Shown: one piece after another, positions 36,396 through 45,396 of the stretch | How the letters are laid out: each line of letters starts with the position of its first letter | How positions within the stretch are numbered: the stretch's first letter is position 1 | Assembly (NCBI GenBank): GCA_934157205.1 | Contig: CAKPHJ010000002.1 | Location: forward strand, 21,623-85,622 | DNA: 64,000 nucleotides | Reading direction: 5' to 3' | From: an uncultured Clostridia bacterium | Lineage (GTDB): Bacteria > Bacillota > Clostridia > TANB77 > CAG-508 | Notes under the pieces: model-generated | What the model was told of the DNA's origin: nothing | Database searches by the model: none | The model's input: the letters and a program-made list of their open reading frames with translations, nothing else | Position numbers and translations under genes: made by a program

Positions 36396-37122
36396 TTAAT
36401 TCATTTCATATCCATCATTTGAATAAAATTCATATGTTCCGTTAACATATTTTAATACTGTTCCTTCTACTGCTATATCTAATACATCTTTTGGAATATC
36501 TACTTCTTCAAATTCAAATTTTGATTGTTCTGTCAAATCAGACAAAAAACGATTATTTCCAATTTCTTCTCTTACCATATATAAATGGCCTTCTTTTCTA
36601 TAACTAGCTAGTTCTATATTTTGTTTTTCAATTATTTCGTCTGCCATATTTTTTATTCTATTTTGCAATTCATTGCTAGCAATTTCATCTATTATATATT
36701 GATTGTTTTTTATTTTAAAAACACTATTTACTCCTATTTCTTTAGGTATGTTTTCTTTATTTATTTCTATTTCTTCTATTTGGTTATTTTTAACTTTTAA
36801 TACACTATATACATTATTATTATAATTTTCTTTATTATTTAGCCAATATGTTTTTTTATTGTCTTGTACAAAATACATTGAATCATTACTAAAATTTTGA
36901 CTTGCATATTCTGTTATAATATCATTAATTTTCCACCTAATTGAATTTGCATTTCCTGTTGTTATATTGTTTTTATTTAATATATTTTCTATTAAAGGCA
37001 TTTCTTTACTTTCTTTGTTTAAATTATTTGCTAAATATTTTGTAAGCTCATTTATAAAATTTTGAACTAAATTATTTTCTGTTAAACCGTTTTAAAAAAT
37101 TGTTTCCTAAATTTAAATTCAA
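36396..37122 (-). CDS. Unknown 241 aa protein, read through a +1 frameshift at CGG
   Basis: The long ORF (ATG 37001) is open upstream in its frame as far as a CGG at 37087-37089; skipping the C connects it to a TTG start at 37122 that follows AAAGGAG by 10 bases, giving NLNLGNNFLKGLTENNLVQ at the N-terminus. No ribosome binding site precedes ATG 37001. The central part is Asn/Lys-rich; the end VEGTVLKYVNGTYEFYSNDGYEMN resembles the short DUF3006-type beta domain. In the unshifted frame translation stops five codons on. Function unknown. Confidence 0.65.
37087..37089 (-). other. CGG +1 frameshift site near the start of the 36.4-37.1 kb gene
   Basis: TTT TTA AAA CGG TTT AAC: CGG is in frame (codon 12 from TTG 37122). 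Skipping the C gives AAA GGT TTA ACA (Lys-Gly-Leu-Thr). Confidence 0.7.
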
Positions 37123-37253
37123 TAATCAATCACTCCTTTGCTTTTTTTGGAATTTCACTATTGATAAATAGCTATAAGAATTAAACTAGAAATAATTATA
37201 TATTATTTTACATAAATTTACAATACAATTTTTAAAATTTTATTGGATATTAA

Positions 37254-38000
37254 CTATTTTTCATGGCTTTCACCTGTTGCATAATCAATTATTATTCCTG
37301 GTTGTACATTATAACAATATACATTAAAACAAATTCCTTTTCCATTGTCTTCAACAGACCATGCCTCCATTTGTACTCCACTTGCTAATCTGTTGTCTCC
37401 TTTAAATATAGGTGTTACTCTATAAAGCACATGATTATTGTTATTAGACTTAATATAATTTGCAACAGTATTTTCAAAATTTAACATACCATCTGTGTTT
37501 AAATATCTTGTTCCTGTAATTAGATTCTTTTTATTATCATTTTCTGCCGAAAGTTGCCAACCTATTAAATGACAACGATTATACAAATATTTATCTTTAA
37601 TTAAGTTATCATATCTTTTTTGAACCCAGCCTGAAAGGTCTTTTACATTACTTATTTCGCCACGCTTTTCTCCTTCTTTAGGCATTATTTCTTTGCAAAC
37701 ATTTGCATATGCTACACCGCTTCTGCCATTTTTCCAATCACTATATCTTTCAAAAGGTTGAGTTGTATAATCTTCTTTAGTAAAATAAGGTATATTATTA
37801 TTTATTTCTACATATGGATTTGATGTATATTCTGGAATTGATGATAAATCAAATACTACACTTGTATTTTCATTTTTTGTATTATTATTTTCATTTTCCA
37901 CATTTGAAGTTATATATCCACCAATTATAATACAAATTATTATTATTATTTTTAAAATTATTTGCCAAGTATTTTGTTTATTTTTTCTTTTTTTGCTCAT
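37254..38000 (-). CDS. Exported DNA/RNA non-specific endonuclease
   Basis: 248 aa from ATG 38000 (MSKKRKNKQNTW). A membrane/signal helix (IILKIIIIICIIIGGYI) is followed by the NUC domain: WVQKRYDNLIKDKYLYNRCHLIGWQLSAE contains the catalytic histidine in RCHLIG (RGHL type), with NLITGTRYLN and FENTVANYIK after it, as in streptococcal EndA-type nucleases. It probably acts outside the cell on nucleic acids. It is divergent from the M14 peptidase gene. Confidence 0.82.
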   Translation of the reverse strand: MSKKRKNKQNTWQIILKIIIIICIIIGGYITSNVENENNNTKNENTSVVFDLSSIPEYTSNPYVEINNNIPYFTKEDYTTQPFERYSDWKNGRSGVAYANVCKEIMPKEGEKRGEISNVKDLSGWVQKRYDNLIKDKYLYNRCHLIGWQLSAENDNKKNLITGTRYLNTDGMLNFENTVANYIKSNNNNHVLYRVTPIFKGDNRLASGVQMEAWSVEDNGKGICFNVYCYNVQPGIIIDYATGESHEK

Positions 38001-38111
38001 AAATCTATACCTCTTATTTTTTTCTAATGTTATCATAAAAATAAATATTTAACAAGTAATAGAATTTAAACATATAATATTATAAATTTATTGGAAAGGA
38101 ACTATGTTAAT

Positions 38112-39033
38112 ATGTTAAAAAATATTATTTCAACATCTAGAAAATATAATTCTTCTACTTTAAACAATGATATACAATCTTTAATAAAAAAATTTCCATT
38201 TATAAGCTTAGAAATTGCTGGATTTAGTACTTTGAATTCTCCTATTTATGTTTTAAAACTTGGAAATGGTCCTAAAAAAGTTTTTTATTCTGCAGCTTTT
38301 CATGCAAATGAGTGGATAACATCATTAATTTTAATGAAATTTGTTGAAGATTATGCAAATGCTTTTGTAAATAATTCTTTGTTGTTTGGTTGTTCTGCTA
38401 GAACTTTATATGATAATTGTTCTATTTATTTAATGCCAATGGTTAATCCTGATGGAGTCGATTTGGTTACTGGTCTTTTAGATAATAATTCTTCTGAATA
38501 TACTTTAGCTAAACAAATTGCTTCTTATTATCCTAATATATGTTTTCCCGATTGTTGGAAAGCAAATATTAGAGGCGTGGATTTAAATTTACAATTTCCA
38601 GCTATGTGGCAAAATGCTAAAAAAATTAAATATTTTCAAGGATATACAAAACCTTCTCCTCGTGATTTTGTTGGATATTCTCCTCTTTCTGAATCTGAGT
38701 CTTTATCTGTTTATAATTTCACATTAAAACACAACTTTGAATTAATTCTAGCTTATCATACTCAAGGAAAAGAAATATATTGGAACTTTCAAAATTATAA
38801 CCCTAAAAATGGCTTTGAATTAGGAAAAAAATTAGCATCTGCAAGTGGTTATAAACTTACTAATGTTCCATACAATTCAAGTTTTGCTGGTTTTAAAGAT
38901 TGGTTTATACAAAAATATAATAAACCTCGGTTTTACTATAGAAGCTGGATTAGGCAAAAATCCTTTGCCTTTGTCACAATTTGAAGAAATTTATAAAGAT
39001 AATTTAGGTATTTTAGTTTTAAGTGCTACATAA
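38112..39033 (+). CDS. M14 zinc carboxypeptidase (gamma-D-glutamyl-diamino acid peptidase type), read through a +1 frameshift at CGG
   Basis: Skipping C 38928 gives a 306 aa protein from ATG 38112 (AAAGGAA 10 bases upstream). Zinc ligands HANEW (HxxE) and the later His in AYHTQGKE are in the first ORF; the catalytic Glu of FTIEAGLGKNPLP is in the second, directly after the join YNKPGFTIEAG. The unshifted product lacks this Glu and ends in 18 unrelated codons. Similar enzymes trim peptidoglycan peptides; no LysM domain or signal peptide is seen, so it may be intracellular. The terminator at 39107 follows. Confidence 0.88.
38928..38930 (+). other. CGG +1 frameshift site in the M14 peptidase gene
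   Basis: AAT AAA CCT CGG TTT TAC: CGG is in frame (codon 273 from ATG 38112). Skipping the C gives CCT GGT TTT ACT ATA GAA (Pro-Gly-Phe-Thr-Ile-Glu), restoring the catalytic-Glu motif. Confidence 0.9.
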
Positions 39034-39106
39034 TATATAAATAAGTTTTTTATGTTACGAACAATAATTGTTATTTACATATGTATCTTTTAAAAAACTT
39101 AAAAAA

Positions 39107-39140
39107 GAGTACTTTTCAATATTTTTTATTGAAAGTACTC
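39107..39140 (+). terminator. Terminator of the M14 peptidase gene
   Basis: GAGTACTTTTCAATA pairs with TATTGAAAGTACTC (one bulge), followed by CATTTTTATG. It separates this gene from the convergent glgP. Confidence 0.65.
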
Positions 39141-39185
39141 CATTTTTATGCGGGTAAAAACAAATAGTAACTACGCTTTGTTCGT

Positions 39186-41753
39186 TTATTGTGTTACCCA
39201 TTTTATTAAATTCAAGTTAGCTGATTCTAATATCATTTCATTTTTTGGCATAACTCTAAATGTATAACCATAATTTCCACCTGTTGATAATTCTATTGTT
39301 GCTGTAAAGAAATATTTTTTATTTGTTTCGTCTTCATATTGAAATTGCATTGGAATTATTTTTTCGTTTTGTACCATTCCATTTTCTAAAATTTTACCAT
39401 AATATACTTCTACACTAACATTATTTACATCTATATTTGGTAAAGTTACTTCACAATTAACATCAATACTTTTTCCAGCATCTACTGTTATATTGTCAAA
39501 ATTATCAGTTTGATTTATTTTTACATCTTTCCAATTTGAATATATATCTTTTTTCCATGCATTGTATTTTGTAACATTTTCAATGTCTTTATAATATTTA
39601 TTTGTTAAATTACATAAAGGAATATATAGTTTATTTGTGTAATCTACCAACATTCTTGATGTACTATATTTACCACCTGTTGTTATTATTGATTTTTTCA
39701 TAATTTCAATCCATTTTTTTGATAATCCATTTCTTTCTCTATCATAATATATTGGTATGATTTTTTCTTCTAAAGTTCTATACATACTTTGACTATCTGC
39801 CATGTCTTGGGCTTCATATGAATCAAATTCTGCATTTGTTCCGATTGTCCAACCATTATCTTGATTGTATCCTTCTGCCCACCATCCATCTAAAACACTG
39901 AAATTTATAACTCCGTTTACAGAAGCTTTTTGTCCACTTGTTCCAGATGCTTCCATAGGTCTTCTTGGATTATTAAGCCATACATCTACTCCACTTATTA
40001 AATATCTTGACATTGCTATATTATAATTTTCAAGTAAGAATATTTTTCCTTTAAATTGTGGCATCATTGATACTTCATGTATGTATTTTATTAAATCTTG
40101 CCCTTGTTTATCTGCTGGATGTGCTTTACCAGCAAATATTAATTGTACAGGTTTTTCAGGATTATTTAATATTTGTGTTATTCTTTCTAAGTCTTTAAAT
40201 ATTAATGTAGCTCTTTTATATGTGGCAAATCTTCTTGCAAAACCTATTGTTAATGCATTTGGATTTAATTTTGATACAATTTCATTTATTTCTTCGTAAC
40301 TATATCCTGATCTTCTAAGTCTTTCTGTTGTGTTTTCTTTTACTATTTTTAAAAGTTTAATTTTTCTATCATTGTGTACATTCCATAGTTTTTCGTCAGG
40401 TATGTTTTTTATTTTTTCCCATACATAGTCTTGATGTATATTATCTTGCCAATATGGCATTAAATATTTGTTGTATAATTCTTTCATTTTTGGTGCTAAC
40501 CATGAACATGTATGTATACCATTTGTAACATATCCTATTGGTGACTCATCTGCTGATATATTTGGCCATACTTCGCTAAATAATTCTCTTGAAACTGCAC
40601 CATGTAATTTACTAACTCCATTTTTCTTTCCTGCAATTTTTAATGCTAAAATTCCCATGTTAAAACCATTTTCTAATTCATTACATGGTTTCATTCCTAG
40701 TTTTAAAAATTCTTCTCTTGTTAAACCTAATCTTGGCCAAAAGTCTTTAAAGTATTTTTCTACTAATGCTAATGGGAAAATATCATTTCCAGCAGGTACA
40801 GGTGTATGAGTTGTAAATACTGTTTTAGAACTTGCTATGTCTTTAGCAATTTCGAATGATACTTGTTTTTCTTTTATTATGTCTTTTATTATTTCTAAGT
40901 TTAAAAATGCAGAATGACCTTCGTTCATATGGTATATTGTTGGATCTAATTTTAAATAATTTTTTAATAAATTAACTCCTGCCATACCTAAAACTATTTC
41001 TTGGCGAATTCTCATTTCTTGATTTCCACCATATAGTTTTAATGTTACATCTCTGTCTTCTGGATTATTTTTTTCTATATCAGAGTCTAATAAATATAAT
41101 TTTATTCTTCCAACATTTATTTGCCATACTTTTAAGTATAGTCTTCTTTTTGGAAATTTAACATATATTGTTAGATCTTCACCATTTTCATCTTTAACTG
41201 GATTTATTGGTAAATTGTATAAATCTATATTTTTATATTCTGTTTCTTGTTGACCATAGCCATTAATCTTTTGATTAAAGTATCCATTTTTGTATAATAG
41301 CCCCACTGCTACTAATGGTATTCCTAAATCACTTGCTGATTTTAAATGGTCTCCAGATAAAATACCTAAACCTCCTGAATAGATTGGTATTGTTTCATCT
41401 AGTCCATATTCAGCTGAAAAATATGCTATTAAATCTTTTTTATTGTTTGGATATTTGTTAGAAAACCATGTGTTTTTGCTATTCATGTAACCATCAAAAT
41501 TTTCTACTATTTTGTCATACTCTTTTAAAAAGAAATTGTCTTTGGCTACTTTTTCTAGTCTTTCTTGTGAAACGTGTTTTAGAAATTTAACTGGATTTTT
41601 ATCAGATTGCTCCCATAAGTCTCCATCTATTTTTTGAAATAATCTTAAAAATTCAGTATTCCATGACCACCATAAATTATTTGCTATTTCTGATAGCCTT
41701 TTTATTCTTGTTGGCAATTGTGGATTTACTGTAATTCTATTAAATATATACAT
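39186..41753 (-). CDS. glgP: Alpha-glucan (glycogen/maltodextrin) phosphorylase
   Basis: 855 aa of the short GT35 subfamily with an N-terminal DUF3417 part (NNLWWSWNTEFLRLF, about residues 27-41). SAEYGLDETIPIYSGGLGILSGDH, the long catalytic core, and NPRRPMEASGTSGQKASVNGVINFSVLDG (quoted in pieces: RRPMEASGTSGQKA, NGVINFSVLDGWW) near the pyridoxal phosphate site are characteristic. It releases glucose 1-phosphate from stored glucan. A clear sigma-A promoter and AAGGAGGA ribosome binding site precede it. It complements the GH15 enzyme at 6-8 kb. Confidence 0.95.
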   Translation of the reverse strand: MYIFNRITVNPQLPTRIKRLSEIANNLWWSWNTEFLRLFQKIDGDLWEQSDKNPVKFLKHVSQERLEKVAKDNFFLKEYDKIVENFDGYMNSKNTWFSNKYPNNKKDLIAYFSAEYGLDETIPIYSGGLGILSGDHLKSASDLGIPLVAVGLLYKNGYFNQKINGYGQQETEYKNIDLYNLPINPVKDENGEDLTIYVKFPKRRLYLKVWQINVGRIKLYLLDSDIEKNNPEDRDVTLKLYGGNQEMRIRQEIVLGMAGVNLLKNYLKLDPTIYHMNEGHSAFLNLEIIKDIIKEKQVSFEIAKDIASSKTVFTTHTPVPAGNDIFPLALVEKYFKDFWPRLGLTREEFLKLGMKPCNELENGFNMGILALKIAGKKNGVSKLHGAVSRELFSEVWPNISADESPIGYVTNGIHTCSWLAPKMKELYNKYLMPYWQDNIHQDYVWEKIKNIPDEKLWNVHNDRKIKLLKIVKENTTERLRRSGYSYEEINEIVSKLNPNALTIGFARRFATYKRATLIFKDLERITQILNNPEKPVQLIFAGKAHPADKQGQDLIKYIHEVSMMPQFKGKIFLLENYNIAMSRYLISGVDVWLNNPRRPMEASGTSGQKASVNGVINFSVLDGWWAEGYNQDNGWTIGTNAEFDSYEAQDMADSQSMYRTLEEKIIPIYYDRERNGLSKKWIEIMKKSIITTGGKYSTSRMLVDYTNKLYIPLCNLTNKYYKDIENVTKYNAWKKDIYSNWKDVKINQTDNFDNITVDAGKSIDVNCEVTLPNIDVNNVSVEVYYGKILENGMVQNEKIIPMQFQYEDETNKKYFFTATIELSTGGNYGYTFRVMPKNEMILESANLNLIKWVTQ

Positions 41754-41813
41754 TTTTATTATTCCTCCTTCGTATCTTAAAGCTTTTTCTTAAAGTTAAT
41801 TTTTTTCATATTT

Positions 41814-41842
41814 ATATTACCAATTAAGTACTTTTTTGTCAA
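41814..41842 (-). promoter_or_regulatory. Sigma-A promoter of glgP
   Basis: Minus-strand TTGACA (41837-41842), 17-base spacer, TAATAT (41814-41819), about 60 bases before the ATG. It lies between glgP and the structured element, so that element is not in the glgP leader. Confidence 0.85.
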
Positions 41843-41926
41843 TAGTTTCTTTATTATTTAAAAATTCTTTATTAATTAAAAATTCTTAAGCTATAAATAT
41901 GTTTTTAGCTGAATTAATATAAGACA

Positions 41927-42109
41927 AGCATTGAAAATATAATTTTAAAATTCAATGAGAAATAGTGAATGGAAAAATTTTAGAAATTCTTATGAAATTT
42001 TCTGGAAAGAGTTCGCGTTTAGCGGAAGGGTGCCAGAAAATAAGTTAGAATTTCTTATATTTTGTAATAAGCCGAGGAATTGACATTCTAAAATTATATT
42101 TTCAATGCT
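41927..42109. ncRNA. Conserved structured element, copy 2 (candidate non-coding RNA)
   Basis: 183 bases, with about 130 central bases nearly identical to copy 1 at 5415-5595. Terminal stem AGCATTGAAAATATAATTTT / AAAATTATATTTTCAATGCT is perfect over 20 pairs and carries a G:C pair where copy 1 has A:T. The inner hairpin changes C to T at a paired base (C:G to T:G), and the tip loop differs only as GTTTA for GTATA. It fills the gap between the 3' end of rseP and the glgP promoter. Stand-alone RNA or mobile repeat; strand not determined. Confidence 0.65.
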
Positions 42110-42143
42110 TTTGGTAAAGTGTAAATTAATAAAAAACGTTATC

Positions 42144-42906
42144 TTATAATATTCTTAATATATCATTATAGGTAACATATATTGAAAGTCCTATTAAAAT
42201 TGAAAAGCCTAATAATTGTATATTTATTTCTGTTTGTTGTTTCATTGGTTTTCTTCTTATGGCTTCTATTATTAAAATAAGTATTTTTCCACCATCTAAA
42301 GCAGGAATTGGCAATAAATTTGTAACACCTAAAGATAAAGAAATTAATGACATCATTTCAAAAAATTCAAATACTCCACTTGTTTTAGAAATCATTTCTG
42401 AAATTCCAACAGGCCCCATCATTTGGTCTACTCCAACTTTACCTGTAAATAGTTGTTTTAAACTATCTGCAATAGATATTATAAATTCTTTTGTTAAATT
42501 TCCACCATTTATAATTCTATCCATAAAAGTTGAGTCATTTATTTTTGTTCCAACAATTAATGTTAGAATAAAATATACTATTATGGCAAAAATGATATTT
42601 ACAATTGCACCAGCTGATACAATTGCAATTCTTTTTGGTATACTTGCTTTTGAAAATGATTTAGAATTTTCTGATCTTTCTTCTTCGCCTTCCATGCTTA
42701 CAAATCCCCCTAAAGGAATTAGACGTATTGCATATTTGGTTTCTTTTCCTTGTTTATGCCATATTTCTTTTCCAAACCCTATTGAAAATTCATTTACTTT
42801 TACATTACATATTTTTGCTACAACAAAATGTCCGTGATTCATGTATAAAAATTAAAAATCCTAGTAGAATTATTATTTTTATTGCAGATATTATAAATGA
42901 TATCAA
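42144..42906 (-). CDS. rseP: Site-2 (M50) zinc metalloprotease RseP, read through a +1 frameshift at CGG
   Basis: With one C skipped at 42834 the gene runs from TTG 42906 (AGGAGG 7 bases upstream) to 42144, 253 aa. The N-terminal helix ISAIKIIILLGFLIF leads into IHESGHFVVAKICNVKVNEF: the zinc motif HExxH is split by the frameshift, with His-Glu-Ser before and Gly-His after it. LIPLGGFVSMEGE and the second zinc segment NLLPIPALDGGKI are in the long ORF. The PDZ region is much reduced. ATG 42842 has no ribosome binding site and would give a protein without the first catalytic residues. It cleaves membrane proteins. Confidence 0.92.
42832..42834 (-). other. CGG +1 frameshift site inside the HExxH motif of rseP
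   Basis: ATA CAT GAA TCA CGG ACA: CGG is in frame (codon 25 from TTG 42906). Skipping the C gives CAT GAA TCA GGA CAT TTT (His-Glu-Ser-Gly-His-Phe). The unshifted frame stops nine codons later. Confidence 0.92.
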
Positions 42907-42933
42907 ATTTATTCCTCCTATAAAAATGTTATT

Positions 42934-43737
42934 TTATAATAATGTAAATATAACATATGTAAATGGAGCTAAAAACATTAAGCTATCTATTCTATCGAGC
43001 ATTCCTCCATGTCCTGGTATTAAATTACTATAATCTTTAATGTCTACATATCTTTTTATACTTGAAGCTGCAAAATCTCCAATTTGCCCTATTAAGCTTA
43101 ATACTATACTTATTATTGTCATTATAAAATATGAATAATTTATATTCCATATTGAATTTATTATAAATGTGTATGCTAACATCATTATAAGAGCACCTAT
43201 TGTGCCACCAATGCACCCTTCTATTGATTTTTTTGGACTTACTTTACTAAATTTGTGTTTTCCAAAATGTTTACCAATTAAATATGCAAAAATATCTGTT
43301 CCCCATGCTGCAAATATAGGATACCAAATTAATATTTCACCATTTTCTAAACCATATATTAATGCTATAAACATTATAGATAATACAACATAAAATATTC
43401 CTATAAAGGTATATGCTATGTCTTTAAATGTTGTTTTCATATTTGTTATAATTATTTGTGAAAATAATACTAGTAAAATTATTGGTATTGCTAAAATTGA
43501 TAATATATGTAAAATTTCTGTTGGTATTAGATGTATTACTGCTATGCTTAAACAACTTGCATATCCTAACCATTTTACTGGTTTTGAAACTTTACTTACT
43601 GCATTTAAATATTCATTCATACTAAGTAAAGCAATACCTGCCAAAGCTATATCTACTATAATTTTATTACCTATTAGAAATACTATTACTACTAATGGAA
43701 ATCCTAATAGACCTGATGTAATTCTTTTTATATCCAT
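42934..43737 (-). CDS. cdsA: Phosphatidate cytidylyltransferase
   Basis: 267 aa, about eight membrane helices. The C-terminal signature IGQIGDFAASSIKRYVDIKD with NLIPGHGGMLDRIDSL is typical of CDP-diglyceride synthases, which make CDP-diacylglycerol for phospholipid synthesis. It lies 16 bases after uppS and 27 bases before rseP; dxr, often found between cdsA and rseP, is missing here. Confidence 0.95.
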   Translation of the reverse strand: MDIKRITSGLLGFPLVVIVFLIGNKIIVDIALAGIALLSMNEYLNAVSKVSKPVKWLGYASCLSIAVIHLIPTEILHILSILAIPIILLVLFSQIIITNMKTTFKDIAYTFIGIFYVVLSIMFIALIYGLENGEILIWYPIFAAWGTDIFAYLIGKHFGKHKFSKVSPKKSIEGCIGGTIGALIMMLAYTFIINSIWNINYSYFIMTIISIVLSLIGQIGDFAASSIKRYVDIKDYSNLIPGHGGMLDRIDSLMFLAPFTYVIFTLL

Positions 43738-43753
43738 AATTTTTCCCCTTTAT

Positions 43754-44467
43754 TTAGTTTGCTCCAAATTTTCTTGTTCTTTTTTGATATTCTAAAATTG
43801 CATTATCTATATCTTCTTCGTTAAAATCTGGCCAATTTTTGTCTATAAATAAAAACTCTGTATATACTAACTGCCATGGAAGAAAATTGCTTAATCTTTT
43901 TTCTCCACTTGTTCTTATAAGTAGATCTGGATCTGGCATACCTTTTGTATATAAATAATTTGATATAATATCTTCATTTATTTCTTCTGGTTTTATTTCA
44001 TTGTTTGAAACTTTTTTTGCAATTTCTTGTATTGCTTTTACAATTTCATCTCTACCACCATAATTTAATGCAATATTAAATGTTACACCTGTGTTATTTT
44101 TAGTTCTCTCCATACATTTTTTTATACTATCTTGCATACCTTTTGATAAAACTGTTATATCTCCAAGTATTTTAACTTTTATGTTTTCAGTATTTGCTCT
44201 TTTACTATAAACATCTAAATAATTTTGAAGTAATAGCATCAATGCTTTTACTTCATCTTCTGCTCTTTTCCAATTTTCTGTTGAAAATGCATATACTGTT
44301 ATATATTCTAATCCAATTTTATTACAATATCTAACTATTTTTTCTAAGGTTTTAGCACCTTCTTTATGTCCATAATTAGCAGGCATTCCTTTGCTTTTAG
44401 CCCACCTTCTATTTCCATCCATTATTATTGCAATATGTTTTGGCATACTATTTTTTTCAAAATTCAT
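43754..44467 (-). CDS. uppS: Undecaprenyl diphosphate synthase
   Basis: 237 aa cis-prenyltransferase. IIMDGNRRWAKSKG (catalytic Asp and phosphate-binding loop), ITVYAFSTENWKRAEDEV, ALNYGGRDEI and the C-terminal PDLLIRTSGEKRLSNFLPWQLVYTE (residues DLLIRTSGE and LPWQLVYTE) are family motifs. It makes the lipid carrier for cell-wall precursors. AAAGGAG is 8 bases before the ATG. Confidence 0.97.
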   Translation of the reverse strand: MNFEKNSMPKHIAIIMDGNRRWAKSKGMPANYGHKEGAKTLEKIVRYCNKIGLEYITVYAFSTENWKRAEDEVKALMLLLQNYLDVYSKRANTENIKVKILGDITVLSKGMQDSIKKCMERTKNNTGVTFNIALNYGGRDEIVKAIQEIAKKVSNNEIKPEEINEDIISNYLYTKGMPDPDLLIRTSGEKRLSNFLPWQLVYTEFLFIDKNWPDFNEEDIDNAILEYQKRTRKFGAN

Positions 44468-44489
44468 TACATCTACTCCTTTAGCAACT

Positions 44490-45377
44490 TTACTTTTGCC
44501 TACATTCTATATATTTAGCTAGCTCTATTAAAAACTCTCCTTTTTTACCATAGCATTCTACTTGTTTTATAGCTTCTTGGGTGATTTTATGTAAGATTTC
44601 TTTTGCTCCATTTAAACCATATTTAGATACATATGTGCATTTTCCCATTTCTTTGTCATTTCCAACAGGTTTGCCTAAAATTTTTTCATCACCTTCTTCA
44701 GATAAAATATCATCTTTTATTTGAAATGCCAATCCAATTTTTTCTGAATATGTTGTTAATTTTTCTAAATCTTCATTTTTACAATTTGCAAGTATTGCAC
44801 CCATTCTAATAGCAAGTTTTAATAATGCTCCTGTTTTATTTTTGTGCATATATTCTAAATCATCGTTTGTTATTGTTTTTCCTTCAAATTCTGTATCTAT
44901 ATATTCTCCAGCAATCATTCTATCTACTGCTGTAGCAAACTCTCCAAAAACCTTTATTTTATTTGATAAATCATTTGCTTCTGATTTTTCTAAATCATTT
45001 GAAATTACAATATATGCATTATTTAGTAATGCATCTCCAGCAAGTATGGCTGTTGCTTCATTAAATTTTTTATGATTTGTTAATTTTCCATGTCTAAAAT
45101 CGTCATTATCTATAGCTGGTAAATCATCATGAATTAATGAAAAATTGTGTATCATTTCTAAGGCAATTGCATATGGCATACATTTTTCTATGTTTTGTTG
45201 GAATATTTCATATGTTACAAGTACTAGAATTGGTCTTAATCTTTTTCCACCAGCCATTAAACTGTATTCCATTGAAGAATTTAATATTTCTTCTGGGCAT
45301 TTATTTTTTCTTAAATATTTTTCTAGTTCTTTATTTGTTAATTCTTGGTATTTTTTTAGCTGCTCTTTAAATTCCAT
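44490..45377 (-). CDS. ispA: Polyprenyl (farnesyl-type) diphosphate synthase
   Basis: 295 aa from ATG 45377 (MEFKEQLKKYQEL), 8 bases after AGGGGG. First Asp-rich motif LIHDDLPAIDND and second QIKDDILSEEGDEK are present, with the GGKRLRPILV lysine/arginine segment. It makes C15 or slightly longer prenyl diphosphate, the substrate of the next gene, uppS, so the two form a short pathway cassette inserted in the usual frr-uppS order. Confidence 0.93.
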   Translation of the reverse strand: MEFKEQLKKYQELTNKELEKYLRKNKCPEEILNSSMEYSLMAGGKRLRPILVLVTYEIFQQNIEKCMPYAIALEMIHNFSLIHDDLPAIDNDDFRHGKLTNHKKFNEATAILAGDALLNNAYIVISNDLEKSEANDLSNKIKVFGEFATAVDRMIAGEYIDTEFEGKTITNDDLEYMHKNKTGALLKLAIRMGAILANCKNEDLEKLTTYSEKIGLAFQIKDDILSEEGDEKILGKPVGNDKEMGKCTYVSKYGLNGAKEILHKITQEAIKQVECYGKKGEFLIELAKYIECRQK

Positions 45378-45396
45378 ATACAATTCCCCCTATAAT

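Noticed and set aside
13306..42834. CGG reassigned to another amino acid
   Set aside because: Reading CGG as any amino acid leaves each gene in the wrong frame with an early stop; only dropping one base restores the proteins.
13306..42834. Six independent sequencing errors or ordinary pseudogenes
   Set aside because: Random indels would not all be an extra C before a glycine GGN codon giving an in-frame CGG, in genes intact on both sides. A systematic base-calling artefact cannot be excluded from sequence alone and is kept as the main alternative.
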